Shown: positions 47,600 to 61,389 of the stretch, piece after piece
Position numbering within the stretch: position 1 is the stretch's first letter
Layout: each line of letters opens with the position of its first letter
Assembly: GCA_032209605.1 (NCBI GenBank)
Contig: JASFXZ010000002.1
Coordinates: 58,158,431 to 58,222,430, forward strand
Direction of reading: 5' to 3'
From: Mactromeris polynyma
Lineage: Eukaryota > Mollusca > Bivalvia > Venerida > Mactridae
DNA length: 64,000 nucleotides
Program-made: the position numbers and the translations under genes
Notes under the pieces: generated by a model
The model's database searches: none
Told to the model about the DNA's origin: nothing
Seen by the model: the letters and a program-made list of their open reading frames with translations, nothing else

Positions 47600-49935
47600 A
47601 ATATATGATATTTTCTCTTTATTGAAGTTTATTGAGTGAAGTTTTTTAATTGTCTGAGGAATCATTTTAACTTTGTTTATTGATATTTTCTCTTTATTGA
47701 AGTTTATTGAGTGAAGTTTTTTAATTGTGACACATTTTTGAAATTGGCAATGAAAGAAAGGAATCATTTTAACTTTGTTTATTGATATTTTCTCTTTATT
47801 GAAGTTTATTGAGTGAAGTTTTTTAATTGTAATTCATTTTTTTTATCTGTGTATGTTTTTAAACGTTTTTTTTCTATTGTAAGTTTTTTTATGAATGGTA
47901 ACTAATCAAAGAAAATAACGAATTTCAATCACAATAAACCATTAATTGATACAACATAAATATTTCAGATTCTCATGTATGAAAGGTCTTGAACTTTATA
48001 TGACCATAACACAGGTATTGTTTGTACTCGGGCATGGTCATTACACAAAAATGTTCAATACACAGGAATGGTCATAACACAGGAATGACAATAAAACAGG
48101 AATGGTCATAACACAGGTATTGTTTGTACTCGGGCATGGTCATTACACAAAATGTTCAATACACAGGAATGGTCATAACACAGGAATGACAATAAAACAG
48201 GAATGGTCATAACACAGGAATGACAATAAAACAGGAATGGTCATAACACAGGAATGACAATAAAACAGGAATGGTCATAACACAGGAATGACAATAAAAC
48301 AGGAATGGTCATTACACAGACATGACATTAACACAGGAATGGCCATAACACAGGAATGGTCATAACATGAGAAAGGTAAAACACAGGAATGATCATAGCA
48401 CAGAAATTGACACATGAGGGGTCATAATGCAGGAATGGAAATAATACAGATATGGTCAATGCACAGATATGACGATCAACCAAGAAATGACTATGACACA
48501 GAAATGGTATTAACACAGGAATGGTCATAACACAGGAATGACTATAACACAGATATAGTCATTGCTCAGAAATCGCGATCAAACAAGAAACGTCATGACG
48601 AAGAAAAGGTCTTAACACAGGAATGGTCATAACACAGAAATGGTCATTGCACATGAATTGAAATTTGCAATGAAAGAAAGGAATCATTTTAACTTTGTTT
48701 ATTGATATTTTCTCTTTATTGAAGTTTATTGAGTGAAGTTTTTTAATTGTAATTCATTTTTTTTATCTGTGTATGTTTTTAAACGTTTTTTTCTATTGTA
48801 AGTTTTTTTATGAATGGTAACTAATCAAAGAAAATAACGAATTTCAATCACAATAAACCATTAATTGATACAACATAAATATTTCAGATTCACATGTATG
48901 AAAGGTCTTGAACTTTATATGACCATAACACAGGTATTGTTTGTACTCGGGCATGGTCATTACACAAAATGTTCAATACACAGGAATGGTCATAACACAG
49001 GAATGACAATAAAACAGGAATGGTCATAACACAGGAATGACAATAAAACAGGAATGGTCATAACACAGGAATGACAATAAAACAGGAATGGTCATTACAC
49101 AGACATGACATTAACACAGGAATGGCCATAACACAGGAATGGTCATAACATGAGAAAGGTAAAACACAGGAATGATCATAGCACAGAAATTGACACATGA
49201 GGGGTCATAATGCAGGAATGGAAATAATACAGATATGGTCAATGCACAGATATGACGATCAACCAAGAAATGACTATGACACAGAAATGGTATTAACGCA
49301 GGAATGGTCATAACACAGGAATGACTATAACACAGATATAGTCATTGCTCAGAAATCGCGATCAAACAAGAAACGTCATGACGAAGAAAAGGTCTTAACA
49401 CAGGAATGGTCATAACACAGAAATGGTCAATGCACAGAAATCGCGATCAAACAAGAAACGTCATGACGAAGAAAAGGTCTTAACACAGGAATGGTCATAA
49501 CACAGAAATGGTCATTGCACATGAATTGAAATTTGCAATGAAAGAAAGGAATCATTTTAACTTTGTTTATTGATATTTTCTCTTTATTGAAGTTTATTGA
49601 GTGAAGTTTTTTAATTGTAACACATTTTTGAAATTTGCAATGAAAGAAAGGAATCATTTTAACTTTGTTTATTGATATTTTCTCTTTATTGAAGTTTATT
49701 GAGTGAAGTTTTTTAATTGTAATTCATTTTTTTTATCTGTGTATGTTTTTAAACGTTTTTTTTCTATTGTAAGTTTTTTTATAAATGGTAACTAATCAAA
49801 GAAAATAATGAATTTCAATCACAATAAACCATTAATTGATACAACATAAATAAATGGTCATAACACAGAAATGGTCATTGCACATGAATTGAAATTTGCA
49901 ATGAAAGAAAGGAATCATTTTAACTTTGTTTATTG
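47600..49935. repeat. composite tandem and segmental duplication
   Basis: Two long copies (about 47750-48660 and 48665-49530) share the same internal order. A 5' block contains TGATATTTTCTCTTTATTGA and TTATTGAGTGAAGTTTTTTA, followed by CACAATAAACCATTAATTGA. An array of GGAATGGTCATAACACA / GGAATGACAATAAAACA units follows. Three further partial copies follow to 49935. The twin 66-codon minus frames (48328, 49111) are copies of one repeat frame. Confidence 0.85.
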
Positions 49936-51339
49936 AATTACATTCAAATTAGTTAACCATACGTTTTCATTAATTACATTTGATGTTTTCGTGTAGATTT
50001 TATCTCTGGGGTAATACTGTGTGTAGTAATTTGGAGGAGAATAAAATAAAAATCAACGTAATAAAGTTGTTGTTGTTGTTGTTGAATTGATCACGTGATC
50101 AAGGTCTGAGGTTTTATACGGATGCGTGACACTCTAAAACGTGTTTTTTGTTCGTAAATTAATGAGGATCGAATTTCAGAGACAGCCACCAGCTTAATAC
50201 TACTTATGTGGTGCTACATTTACAACATGTTTGCAAACCAAAACTTTTAATGCAAAAAGTCCTGACAGTTTGCGGTGGGTAAAATCAGCATTGAGTCAGA
50301 AAAAATCGACCTTGACATCATGATTGTCAGACTCGTGGTTAATTTTATTAAGTACTTGTATTACAACAGTACAACAATAGAGAGATATACAACACAAAGC
50401 GGCCGTGATACTAACTACTTGACTGTTTACAAGTAATAACAACATGGTATCAGGATGATTGCTAGGAGTACGAAATACAAATGTATACTTTAAATTAATG
50501 GTACATTGTACAAGAGAAAGTTGCTGCAAGGTATTGATGTCGCCGCAAAATAATTACACCCACTGACAAATATTTGAAGAGAATCTGAATAGAAAATAAA
50601 CATAAGAGTAAATGTACACATACGGAATTTTGTAAAGAATTCTTATCTGGTTATGATAAATATTGATTATAAGGTAATAAAACTTGCACACTTTCAGGAA
50701 TCAGTTATTATTAGCACGAACAGGTTTTAAATAAACATAAAAATCTAATAATAATCTTATATATTCACGAACAAGTATGCATTATAAGTATTTTGAAGCC
50801 CATTTCGGATGTTTTTATTCTGTAAAAAGCTCACTTTTGTAATGTTTTAACGTCACTTAAACAATATCTGTTCCTCTCGTAAACATTATGAAAGAAGGAA
50901 TAAAACTAGGCTTCTGGCTGGAGATTTTCAATCGGAAAATATTTACATGGCAAAATAATAAATATTTGAGCAGTAAATTATCGTCGGCGAATTACGAAGA
51001 ACGCCGATTGTGCACTAGGAGAATGACGAAGATTTATGATTGCCAGAAGGCTATTTTCCTATATCGAACAATTACAACAATATTTGAAACAATGTGTCAA
51101 TTTTAATCACGCACAAACATAACACAAATCCGACTTCAATATCCCCATGCCAAAGTACATTAACCTGCTCACGATCTCCAGCTAGGAGTCGGTAACTTTA
51201 CCCCTCAACCACTACCATATTCAAGTGTAAGAGAGATTAAGTCGTTACATGGTACGCCACTTACACAAGACAATGCCTCCGAAAACAGACCACCGGGAAA
51301 ACAACAGTCCACAAAACATCAGGCACTGAGTAGGTACAA
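49936..51339. other. non-coding stretch
   Basis: Contains a GTT microsatellite at about 50069-50086. No supported gene. Confidence 0.45.
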
Positions 51340-51930
51340 GGGTGAACGTGTATGGGGATATAGGTGCAAGGGTAAACGTGTATGGGGATATGGCCGCAAG
51401 GGTAAACGTGTATGGGGATATGGCCGCAAGGGTAAACGTGTATGGGGATATGGCCGCAAGGGTAAACGTGTATGGGGATATGGCCGCAAGGGTAAACGTG
51501 TATGGGGATATGGCCGCAAGGGTAAACCTGTATGGGGATATGGCTGCAAGGGTAAACGTTTATGAGGATATGGCTGCAAGGGTAAACGTGTATGGGGATA
51601 TGGCCGCAAGGGTAAACGTGTATGGGGATATGGCCGCAAGGGTAAACGTGTATGGGGATATGGCCGCAAGGGTAAACGTGTATGAGGATATGGCTGCAAG
51701 GGTAAACGTGTATGAGGATATGGCTGCAAGGGTAAACGTGTATGGGGATATGGCTGCAAGGGTAAACGTGTATGGGGATATGGCCGCAAGGGTAAACGTG
51801 TATGAGGATATGGCTGCAAGGGTAAACATGTATGGGGATATGGCTGCAAGGGTAAACGTGTATGGGGATATGGCTGCAAGGGTAAACGTGTATGGGGATA
51901 TCACCGCAAGGGTAAACCTGTATGTCAGTA
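51340..51930. repeat. 30-bp minisatellite, about 19 copies
   Basis: The unit is GCAAGGGTAAACGTGTATGG + GGATATGGCC. Because 30 is a multiple of three and the unit lacks stops in several phases, it gives frames of 114-202 codons on both strands. No start context, splice sites or homology support any of them. Confidence 0.95.
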
Positions 51931-53544
51931 AAACACGGATACTAATATAATGTAATGTAAATCACGTGTGGTGTTTACATTTGCATATATACTTCATATA
52001 CACGTTATAATAATCGTAACTGACCATCTATAACACCTTGGTGCTATGTGGTATTGCCAGACAGTGTCACATCGGCATTTTACGACACTTCACAAACATA
52101 CATGATTCATAATAAGGTACACATACCATAATAAAACTCAAATATCCAACAAGTCTCGTAGCATACGTGTACCATCACCCTAAAACTTGTACATGTACAT
52201 AGAACTTGCAAGTTTTGAAATATTTCTTATAATAATCATATATGGTATGCTTTATTTTCAAAATCCAATAAGCCTTGCAGCCCATGAGGACAACATATTT
52301 ACAAATATATACAATCATATGTAAACATATGCGGAGAAGATTATGTTATTAATTATAACAATGTAACATAAATATAATTTTAATTGAAACAATCATATTA
52401 TGTATATATAGATGTACATGTACATATAAATATGGAAAATCGTTTTAAAATAATTAATTTACCCTCTTTTCTTCGAACTAATTAACACTTCCATTTGGTG
52501 CACTTATCATACGTGTGCCATTAATTAAAACAAGCACTCTACTTAAAGTTTACATTACTGGTCTTCAGAACAATTGTATATTTCACTGAAACAAACGATA
52601 AATATACGTTTTTTTCTAGATAGTTTCTGTAGACCAGTGTATACATTTATACAGGATATATTCACTTAATTTGCAGTAAACTTTGACATGCGAGTCAACA
52701 ACAAAAATACATAAACTTGTGTGACACCTGTAGAAAACGATATTTGCTGGAGTTGAACAAACTTGAAACTTACATGTACAAAAAGCAAAGTTCATGACAT
52801 TTTAGCAAAACACTACGTTATCAAAATAAATCATTGCATGTCTTAAAATATTGTTTTAAGACCTCTTTAGTACGGATGATAGTTGGGAAAGTAATAATAG
52901 GATTGAATTACACGACTCATTAAGTTGCACACCCAGGCTTTGAAATCAGAACGTTAATGTAATAACATGGTAGATAAAAAGGAATGTAGAAAATATAAAT
53001 CATAAAACTACGAGATTTCAGGTGCCGTGCATTAAAAACTATAAAACATTCAACAGAAATCATTAATCATATAAATGCAATAACCACTGAACGTAACGTT
53101 ATAAAGATATGTGACATTAGATATCAGTATTATATATTTTTTTCTAATAAATCTTAATAACGAATCGTTTCGCGGTAATGAAAAGATGAAAGCGTCTGTT
53201 CGTACTAAAATTGAAAATAAAATTAATATATTGCAAATACAGTACACTACTTTGGTTAAAGGATTCACTTGATAACTTAGTTGCTGATTACATTTTGTTA
53301 TTACTAATTCTTCTAAGCTTATTTTTTCCGATTTACTATAATGACAGCACAATGTACTCCCGGGGTTGCATATGTAAGTAATGTAATGTAAGTAGTGATC
53401 TTCAATACTAGAGGAATACAAGTAAAAGTATATACTGGGAGAACATAAGTACATTTTAGCCTGTAGGACATGCGTCTGTTAAATAACAATATTATCCACA
53501 ATATCCGTATAGCATTAAAAACACGGAAATCTGTGAAAACTACT
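51931..53544. other. non-coding AT-rich DNA
   Basis: The 134-codon minus frame at 53050-53454 shows no recognised motif. I see nothing else. Confidence 0.4.
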
Positions 53545-53830
53545 TGTATTACTGTCTGTGTTAAATGCTTAGTATTATTGTGTGTTAAATGTTTTGAATT
53601 TATTGTCTGTGTTAAATGTTTTGTATTACTGTCTGTGTTAAATGCTTAGTATTATTCAGTGTGTTAAATGCTTAGTATTACTGTCTGTGTTAAATGCTTA
53701 GTATTATTGTGTGTGTTAAATGTTTTGAATTTATTGTCTGTGTTAAATGTTTTGTATTACTGTCTGTGTTAAATGCTTAGTATTATTCAGTGTGTTAAAT
53801 GCTTAGTATTACTGTCTGTGTTAAATGTTC
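53545..53830. repeat. 27-bp-type minisatellite in a higher-order duplication
   Basis: Units of the kind TGTCTGTGTTAAATGCTTAG + TATTACT alternate with TGTTTTGAATTTATT variants. A block of about 130 bp is present twice (from 53550 and 53680). Confidence 0.85.
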
Positions 53831-54499
53831 TGTCTTATATGTTGTAACTGTACCATTACATTTCATTTTTAATTTCTCACAATGCCTCCGATGACTATTT
53901 TCTTTCACCGTTTACATATTTGTCAAAACACTTTTTGAAATGTTTAATGCCTAAATAAGTGTATTGTATTACATTGCATAAATCTGTCTGGACTTCAACA
54001 AAATACCTTGCGGTACATTTGTCATCAAGTATGACTTTAGACATGTGCAGATTATTTCCATTCAGGACTACGGACATGTAATGTAAATTCTTCGATAAAA
54101 AGTTACGTTGATAATACTTCCCAACTCATGCAACGGAATAGTACAGAATTTTGACCATCCAACTGAAAGAAACCATTGTTAACTTTATAAATTTATAAAA
54201 GTATTGAATAAATGAATCGTAACTTGGCATACATGAAACAATATTACTGGGTCAGCATCATGTTCAACATTCCAATCAGCATAAGTATCACGTTATCACC
54301 AATGTCGGCACCGGATTCACCATTCATCGCTTGATAACTGCTTTTAATATACATTCATTTGCATTGAAAATTGATTTGTTAAATTACATTTTTTAAGAAG
54401 GCTCCAACCTTTTTTAACATTTATTATCTGCGTTTTTCTACTCGATATGTATTTTGTTCGTTGTGCTAACATTTGCTTTTCAGTATACAATTTATGTAA

Positions 54500-54860
54500 T
54501 ACTTAAAGATGTATCTGGCTCATATGAACATAAATTTTTTGAATTGGCTTTATCCAGTATTGTTGTTACATTGGCTGAAACATCTCTAATAAGAACCATT
54601 GCAATGTATAACCGATTGAAAAAAACTTTTTTTATCATAGTACTTACACAGTCAAAACCTGTAAAATTGCCTGATTGTTAAAAAATTGAATTTTTTTTTA
54701 ATTTTATGATGTTCAAACATCTTTCTTCAACAAATATTGATTAATATATTATGAGTTCATTCTTTATAAATGCATGTTTAGTGATGTTTTAACCATAGGA
54801 AATATATTTTTCATGTTTGGTTAATTAAACAAATGAAAAAAAAATGAGCATAGTATAACT
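54500..54860 (+). repeat. dispersed R1 repeat, same-strand copy
   Basis: The closest match to the 1925-2300 copy, with the same ends. Downstream, 55225-55345 also matches 981-1090 (CTTAAATCC.AATATTA...CTGTTCT), so a larger block is shared between the two loci. Confidence 0.7.
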
Positions 54861-56670
54861 TTAAATTGATATACAATGTTTTGTATTTTTTTCCAATTGT
54901 TTTCAACAAGCAATATAGAATCAGACCATGGGTAAATTATGACATTCATCATCATACCAGAAATCATCACGTGATGCAGAAAACGATGTTTTACTTGACA
55001 ATATTTTTAAACCAAGTGAAAGACAACATTCGTACAGTTTTGTTGATTTGATCACGTGACACGAGTTTTCAATATTTAAATTACTAATCTATTACGGTCT
55101 TGATTGGATGTCATAATCATAAAGATGTTTTCCATATGTTCATATTCATTCATATTGTATCACTGTCGTTTGTCATGTGTATTGTAATATTGCGTTTGAC
55201 TATGTTGTATGTATAAATGTACATGTACTTACTCTCATAGAGTATGTCAATATTATTATTTTGTAAATTGTATACTTTGGATGATAAGTTTTATACTTAA
55301 ATCCAAATATTAACAAAATATTCTGTTCTTGTCTGTTCTGCTTAAATTCATTTTTATCATTAAGTTTTGCTGGAATATGAATACCATGGAAACATTCGAC
55401 ATATCGATGGTTTCAGCATGATATCTTCGTATTGATGATTAATAACTTGTTTTGTTCATCATGTGATAATTGTTTTCCTTTATGTGTAAATGTGGCTTAC
55501 AATTAATGAAAACAGACAAGTTTTATTGTATCAAAATCGAGAAGATCATAGAAGGTATATCTATTACAGATTGATTCAAAAGTGATTATAGGAAATATTT
55601 AATGCTGAATCAATAATATTTCATTCTTGCATTCATGTGTCTTATAGGAGGTGTCTGTGCTTGTTTTATTTTCAGATCATCGTAACTTTTGTAGCTTAAG
55701 ATGATCTCATTTATCATTATAATTATGTTGTATGTGTGAGCATGTGTAGATGTGCAGTTATTTGTTAATGTTGATTTCTTACATTGTTGTTGTTTGAAGA
55801 CCACATTGTTAAAAGTTACACCTGATCTTCATGAAACAACGTTATTATTATTATTATCCATGCGACTATACAATAAACAGTAGTTGTATATTTGTATAAG
55901 GAAATGATTTGTCTCATTAGTATAAGTTAAACTTAATAGTTTATGATAAAGAACCAATACATGTATATTTATTCAGGGCTACCGGAGTGCAGAAACAGTC
56001 GATACACCCAGGGTTCTCAGTTCTATGAACAAGCAAAGTCAGTGAAAACTACGCTTTAAACGCTGATGTTTTGGAAACACATGCGAGCAGTTGAATACTC
56101 AACAACTGAGTCATACAGACGAAATAAAGTACATTCAGCCATTTAAAGTCTATCCTAAATTAATAAGAAAATCAATGAGATGTACTTTTATGCCGGTTAT
56201 TACCCTCAGTGTTAATGTAACGACTGTATCGTCTCGTATTCTTCATAGTCCTCTATAGTGTACATGTTTGTGGTTGTACCAGATAGGAGACGTAAAGTCA
56301 AGGTCGGGGAGTTAATATGTTGTTTATCCAAAGTACATTCATGTCTCCTGTAACAAGTGCATGCTCACGTGAGTACAAACCACAAAGTGTAGCCTGAGTC
56401 AAACATCTGCTCAAACTGAATTACCTAAATGCACTGTTTGGTCTTTTTATATGATGTTTACGACAAATTATACAATAAGGATATCATACGACAGCACTGC
56501 ACGAACTTTTCATTGAAACAGTTTTTCCACAATTTCTATATCACTCGATCTGACGTAGATCTTGATTTACTTTATTTTGTACTCTATTCTTTTTATTTGC
56601 ATACATATATCTTCTTAGAGGGGTAAATACATGTGGTTGTGTATTTGCTTCTTTTGGAGAATCAGTACAG
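54861..56670. other. non-coding stretch
   Basis: Short chance frames only. There is an ATT microsatellite near 55840. Confidence 0.45.
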
Positions 56671-58665
56671 AAAACCGAGTAGAAAACCGAGGAGAGCAGA
56701 AAAACGAGGAAAGCAGAAAAACGAGGAAAGCAGAAAAACGCGCAGAGCAGAAAAACGAGCAGAGCAGAAAAACGAGGAAAGCAGAAAAACGAGGAGAGCA
56801 GAAAAACGAGGAGAGCAGAAAAACGAGGAGAGCAGAAAAACGAGGAAAGCAGAAAAACGCGCAGAGCAGAAAAACGAGCAGAGCAGAAAAACGAGGAAAG
56901 CAGAAAAACGAGGAGAGCAGAAAAACGAGGAGAGCAGAAAAACGAGGAGAGCAGAAAAACGAGGAGAGCAGAAAAACGAGGAAAGCAGAAAAACGAGGAG
57001 AGCAGAAAAACGAGGAGAGCAGAAAAACGACGAGCAGAGCAGAAAAACGAGCAGAGCAGAAAAACGAGGAAAGCAGAAAAACGAGGAGAGCAGAAAAACG
57101 AGGAGAGCAGAAAAACGAGCAGAGCAGAAAAACGAGCAGAGCAGAAAAACGAGCAGAGCAGAAAAACGAGGAAAGCAGAAAAACGAGCAGAGCAGAAAAA
57201 CGAGGAAAGCAGAAAAACGAGGAAAGCAGAAAAACGAGCAGAGCAGAAAAACGACGAGCAGAGCAGAAAAACGAGGAGAGCAGAAAAACGAGGAAAGCAG
57301 AAAAACGTGGAGAGCAGAAAAACGAGCAGAGCAGAAAAACGAGCAGAGCAGAAAAACGAGCAGAGCAGAAAAACGACGAGCAGAGCAGAAAAACGAGGAG
57401 AGCAGAAAAACGAGGAAAGCAGAAAAACGAGGAGAGCAGAAAAACGAGGAGGAGAGCAGAAAAACGAGCAGAGCAGAAAAACGACGAGCAGAGCAGAAAA
57501 ACGAGGAGAGCAGAAAAACGAGCAGAGCAGAAAAACGAGGAGAGCAGAAAAACGACGAGGAGAGCAGAAAACGACGAGGAGAGCAGAAAAACGAGCAGAG
57601 CAGAAAAAAACGAGGAGAGCAGAAAAACGAGGAGAGCAGAAAAACGAGGAGAGCAGAAAAACGACGAGGAGAGCAGAAAAACAAGCAGAGCAGAAAAACG
57701 ACGAGCAGAGCAGAAAAACGACGAGCAGAAAAACAAACAGCGTAGAAAAACAAACAGGGCTGAGCATAGCAGAAAAACTAGCGGAGCAGTGCAGAAAACG
57801 AGCGGAGCTAAGAAGAGCAGAGCAGAAAAACGAGCGGAGCTGACCAGAGCAGAGCAGAAAAACGAACTGAGCAGAGCAGAAAAACGAGCTGAGCAGTGCA
57901 AAAAAACGAGCAGAGCAGAGCAGAAAAACGAGCAGAGCAGAAAAACGACATTAGCAGAAAAACGAGCAGAGCAGAGCAGAAAAACGATCTGAGCAGAGCA
58001 GAAAAACGATCTGAGCAGAGCAGAAATACGAGCAGAGCAGAGCAGAAAAATGAGCAGAACAGGGCAGAGCAGAAAAACGAACTGAGCAGAGCAGAAAAAC
58101 AAAGTGAGCAGAGCAGAAAAACGAGCTGAGCAGAGCAGAAAATTGAGCAGAGAAGAAAAACGACCTGACCTCAGCAGAGCAGAAAAACGACCTGAGCAGG
58201 AAGAGCAGAAAAACGACCTGACCTCAGCAGAGCAGAAAAACGACCTGAGCAGGAAGAGCAGAAAAACGACCTGACCTCAGCAGAGCAGAAAAACGACCTG
58301 AGCAGGAAGAGCAGAAAAACGACCTGACCTCAGCAGAGCAGAAAAACGACCTGAGCAGGAAGAGCAGAAAAACGACCTGACCTCAGCAGAGCAGACAAAC
58401 GACCTGAGCAGGAAGAGCAGAAAAACGACCTGACCTCAGCAGAGCAGAAAAACGACATTAGCAGAGCAGAGCAGAAAAACGACATGTGCAGAGCAGAGCA
58501 GAAAAACGACCTGAGCAGAGCAGAAAAACGACCTGAGCAGAGCAGAGCAGTAAAACCACCTGAGCAGAGCAGAGCAGAAAACGAGCGGAGCTAAGAAGAG
58601 CAGAGCAGAAAAACGACATGAGCAGAGCAGAGCAGAAAAACGAGCTGAGTAGAGCTGAGCTGATC
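56671..58665. repeat. ~2-kb minisatellite built on a 17-bp unit
   Basis: The core unit is AGAGCAGAAAAACGAGG (17 bp), repeated about 65 times up to 57720 with GGA/GCA variants. It then grades into AGCAGAGCAGAAAAACGAxCTG units. At 58145-58440 there is a higher-order ~53-bp unit (CCTGACCTCAGCAGAGCAGA...). With no stop in any phase of the 17-bp unit on either strand, it yields frames of 363-495 codons with a 17-residue period. These are artefacts. Confidence 0.97.
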
Positions 58666-61212
58666 GTTATATACAATTATATATTGTAATGTAAAAGACT
58701 GATCAACTAAATTTCTAATAAACAAATAAAGTGATAGATAATACATGTCACCTTACATAAGCGACATCACAAATGTAAAACATGATTATGATAAAAGAAA
58801 AAGACAGAATACAACGTTGTGAAATATACACTATGGTATTATTTTCATTGCACAACTGACAAATACTAGCTAATGTATTTAGTAAGGTAAGCACATATAG
58901 TAAATATTTAAATTTAAGACATATTATAGATGCTTTTCCTACAACAATGGACAAGTTACAATTTGCTAAAATAATAGAACAAAATGTTTTCATGTTGTTT
59001 CATGCGAATATATTTGTCCTTTCCTTTTCTTGGACAAATTAACAGATTCCAAAATAAAATCTCGATTTTGAGATATTTAATATACCGCGTATCAAATAGT
59101 AATGCCTTGATATTAAATAACAAAAGTAAACCGAATTTTCACACGGTTGTAGAAGAATCTGCTGATAAGCCTACGGGTCGTACAGACTGCCTGTCTTTCA
59201 TAGGCATTTGAAATAACACTTTCACGGCTAATTTCTCCAGGTAGTAAGTTGTTTTAACAGTTCAAGCATGCCTCATACATTTGGTATGTTCACCTGTATA
59301 CTGTCTGTTATATCGATCTGTGTCTGGTACGGACTCGTGCGGTCTTTAACTGGCGCCCCCTGCAGACCTGACACTTTGTGGAGCCCGCCCGACTGACGTT
59401 TGGCATTACCTGTGAATTATGATTACCCGACGATAAGAGAGATGTTCCGATTGGACGGTATATTTATTCGAGTACTTGACTTGTTACACTTTTTTCTGAG
59501 TTGATGAGCAACAAATAAGTCTTAAGTGATATATGTCGGCATAATCATTCTTTTTCTTACCAAGAATTTCTGATGTAAACAGAAAATCTCTAGAAATGAA
59601 AACCCCTTGGTTTCATCAATTCTGTAATTTTAGGGACTGTACATAGAATTTAGACAATATGTATTGAAACTATGAGATGCAAATAAACAAAAACACGTCG
59701 ACAGTCCATCATATTGTAATAAATTATACATACCGACATTGAATACCTAGGAGATCCATTGAACCGAAAGTAAAGCGATATTTCTAAAATTACCATGCAT
59801 GTGTCTCTGATTACTAGGCGTTTGCATATTTTCAGACAAAATGAATCAACACACACCTTGACTACAGACGACAGATGATTACTTCTCCAGACGAGATATA
59901 ATTTATTCATGAATACAAATATTCGACCAGACATTGGCCATTGTATTTACAGCAACTTGATATACACTTTGTCTACATCATATCGCACATAATAATTATG
60001 TTCCTTACATTTCGACATCTAATAATTGTCTATTAAACGTAATAGAATACGACCCCGCCTTACATCAACGTTACATAATGACTCGTAATGTATGCCATTT
60101 TAAAAGCCAAAAAACTCAAATTACACAATTCTTTATAAATGGCCATCTCTCGGGTGAAAATCTTTCTTAGTTCGCTTAAATCGGTATATTTTCAGAGAAA
60201 TGCGTTTCTTTGTAGAGTATGCGCAGTAAACGCCACGCTTCTAACACACGCCACGCTTCTAACACACTACTGAATGAAAACCCATTCATATTAGTAAATG
60301 AACTAACAGTTTAGCAAAGCGATATAACTGCATGTAACATTTTACAATTAACACCAATTATATTTGTCTTGATAAGATGTTTCAAGTTTCAAAATGTATT
60401 CTTAATTTGTTAGTAAAGGCTACACACTATGCTTGTAAATTAACTGCATTAATGTAGCCGTTTTCTATGGTGGCATATTTCTGCCACCAGTTAACTGCTT
60501 AATTAACTAGATAATTATGTGGTTATCACTTTTTCACCACAGCTGATTCTTTTCTTCAACATTCATTCTCTACGTAAATATTAACAATGAAGATGTATAA
60601 TTGGGTACCTTAGGAAACTGACCGTTACAACAGTCTAGATAAACAAGAAGTTCGCGTAGCAATTACAAAATCTGAATTAAGAGTTTTGTCATTAGCGATA
60701 TGTTTGCTTATAAAGCATTTTCAAGTACACACTAACAGTGTAATTACAATCAACATTATTTACTACTATTTATTATTAGCGTATTTTTAATATGGAATAT
60801 ACAATTAATTAATTCCTTACAACGTCATAAATGTTAATGACTTAAGCATTCTGATTAAGTTTGATTACGATTGACCCAAATGTTCGACCTCTAGAGTGTT
60901 AAGAGGTAAATGACTGAAGACGGACGACGCCGGATGATGACAATACCTCAGCACTTACACTGTGTGTTCAGGTGAGCCCAACACAATGCACGATGCATCA
61001 GTAACGGAATAAGGACGTAACAGGCGAATATATTTTCAATTTACTATATATGTTTATTGAATGAATATATTCAGACAAAATCTTAAGGGGTTAGAAACTG
61101 ATAAAACTGAAATACAACTGCCCAAATGATTTTATTTAAAACAAACATAAATATTGTAACTCGGCCAATTATGCTTTGTAAAATATGTGACAATCCCTAT
61201 ACTGTATATATA
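58666..61212. other. non-coding stretch with a possible CTCF-type site
   Basis: At 59351-59365, TGGCGCCCCCTGCAG matches the core of the CTCF motif on the reverse strand (GCAGGGGGCGC). A short tandem (CACGCCACGCTTCTAACACA) lies at 60230-60265. No supported gene. Confidence 0.3.
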
Positions 61213-61389
61213 TACAGTAACACTTCAATAATAAGACCACTATTGGGACCCTTGAAAACTATTTATTGAGGTGGTCCTAATATACAGGTTGAATTAAGAG
61301 CAAAAAAGTGAAAATTTATTTGAAAATGTTGTTCTTAATTCTGAGGTGGTCGTATTATTGAGGTATTTTTTAAGTGAGAGTTTACTGTA
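61213..61389 (-). mobile_element. MITE-like copy of the CAGTAA...TTACTG family
   Basis: TACAGTAACACTTCAATAAT opens and GAGAGTTTACTGTA closes it. The interior has GAGGTGGTC and AAAAAAGTGAAAATTTATTT, the reverse of the copy at 39838-40019. Confidence 0.65.

Noticed and set aside
51319..51950. Frames of 114-202 codons over the 30-bp array
   Set aside because: Repeat artefacts on both strands, with no gene context.
56541..58129. Long frames (up to 495 codons) on both strands
   Set aside because: All follow the 17-bp repeat period and exist in every phase. There are no domain, splice or start signals.
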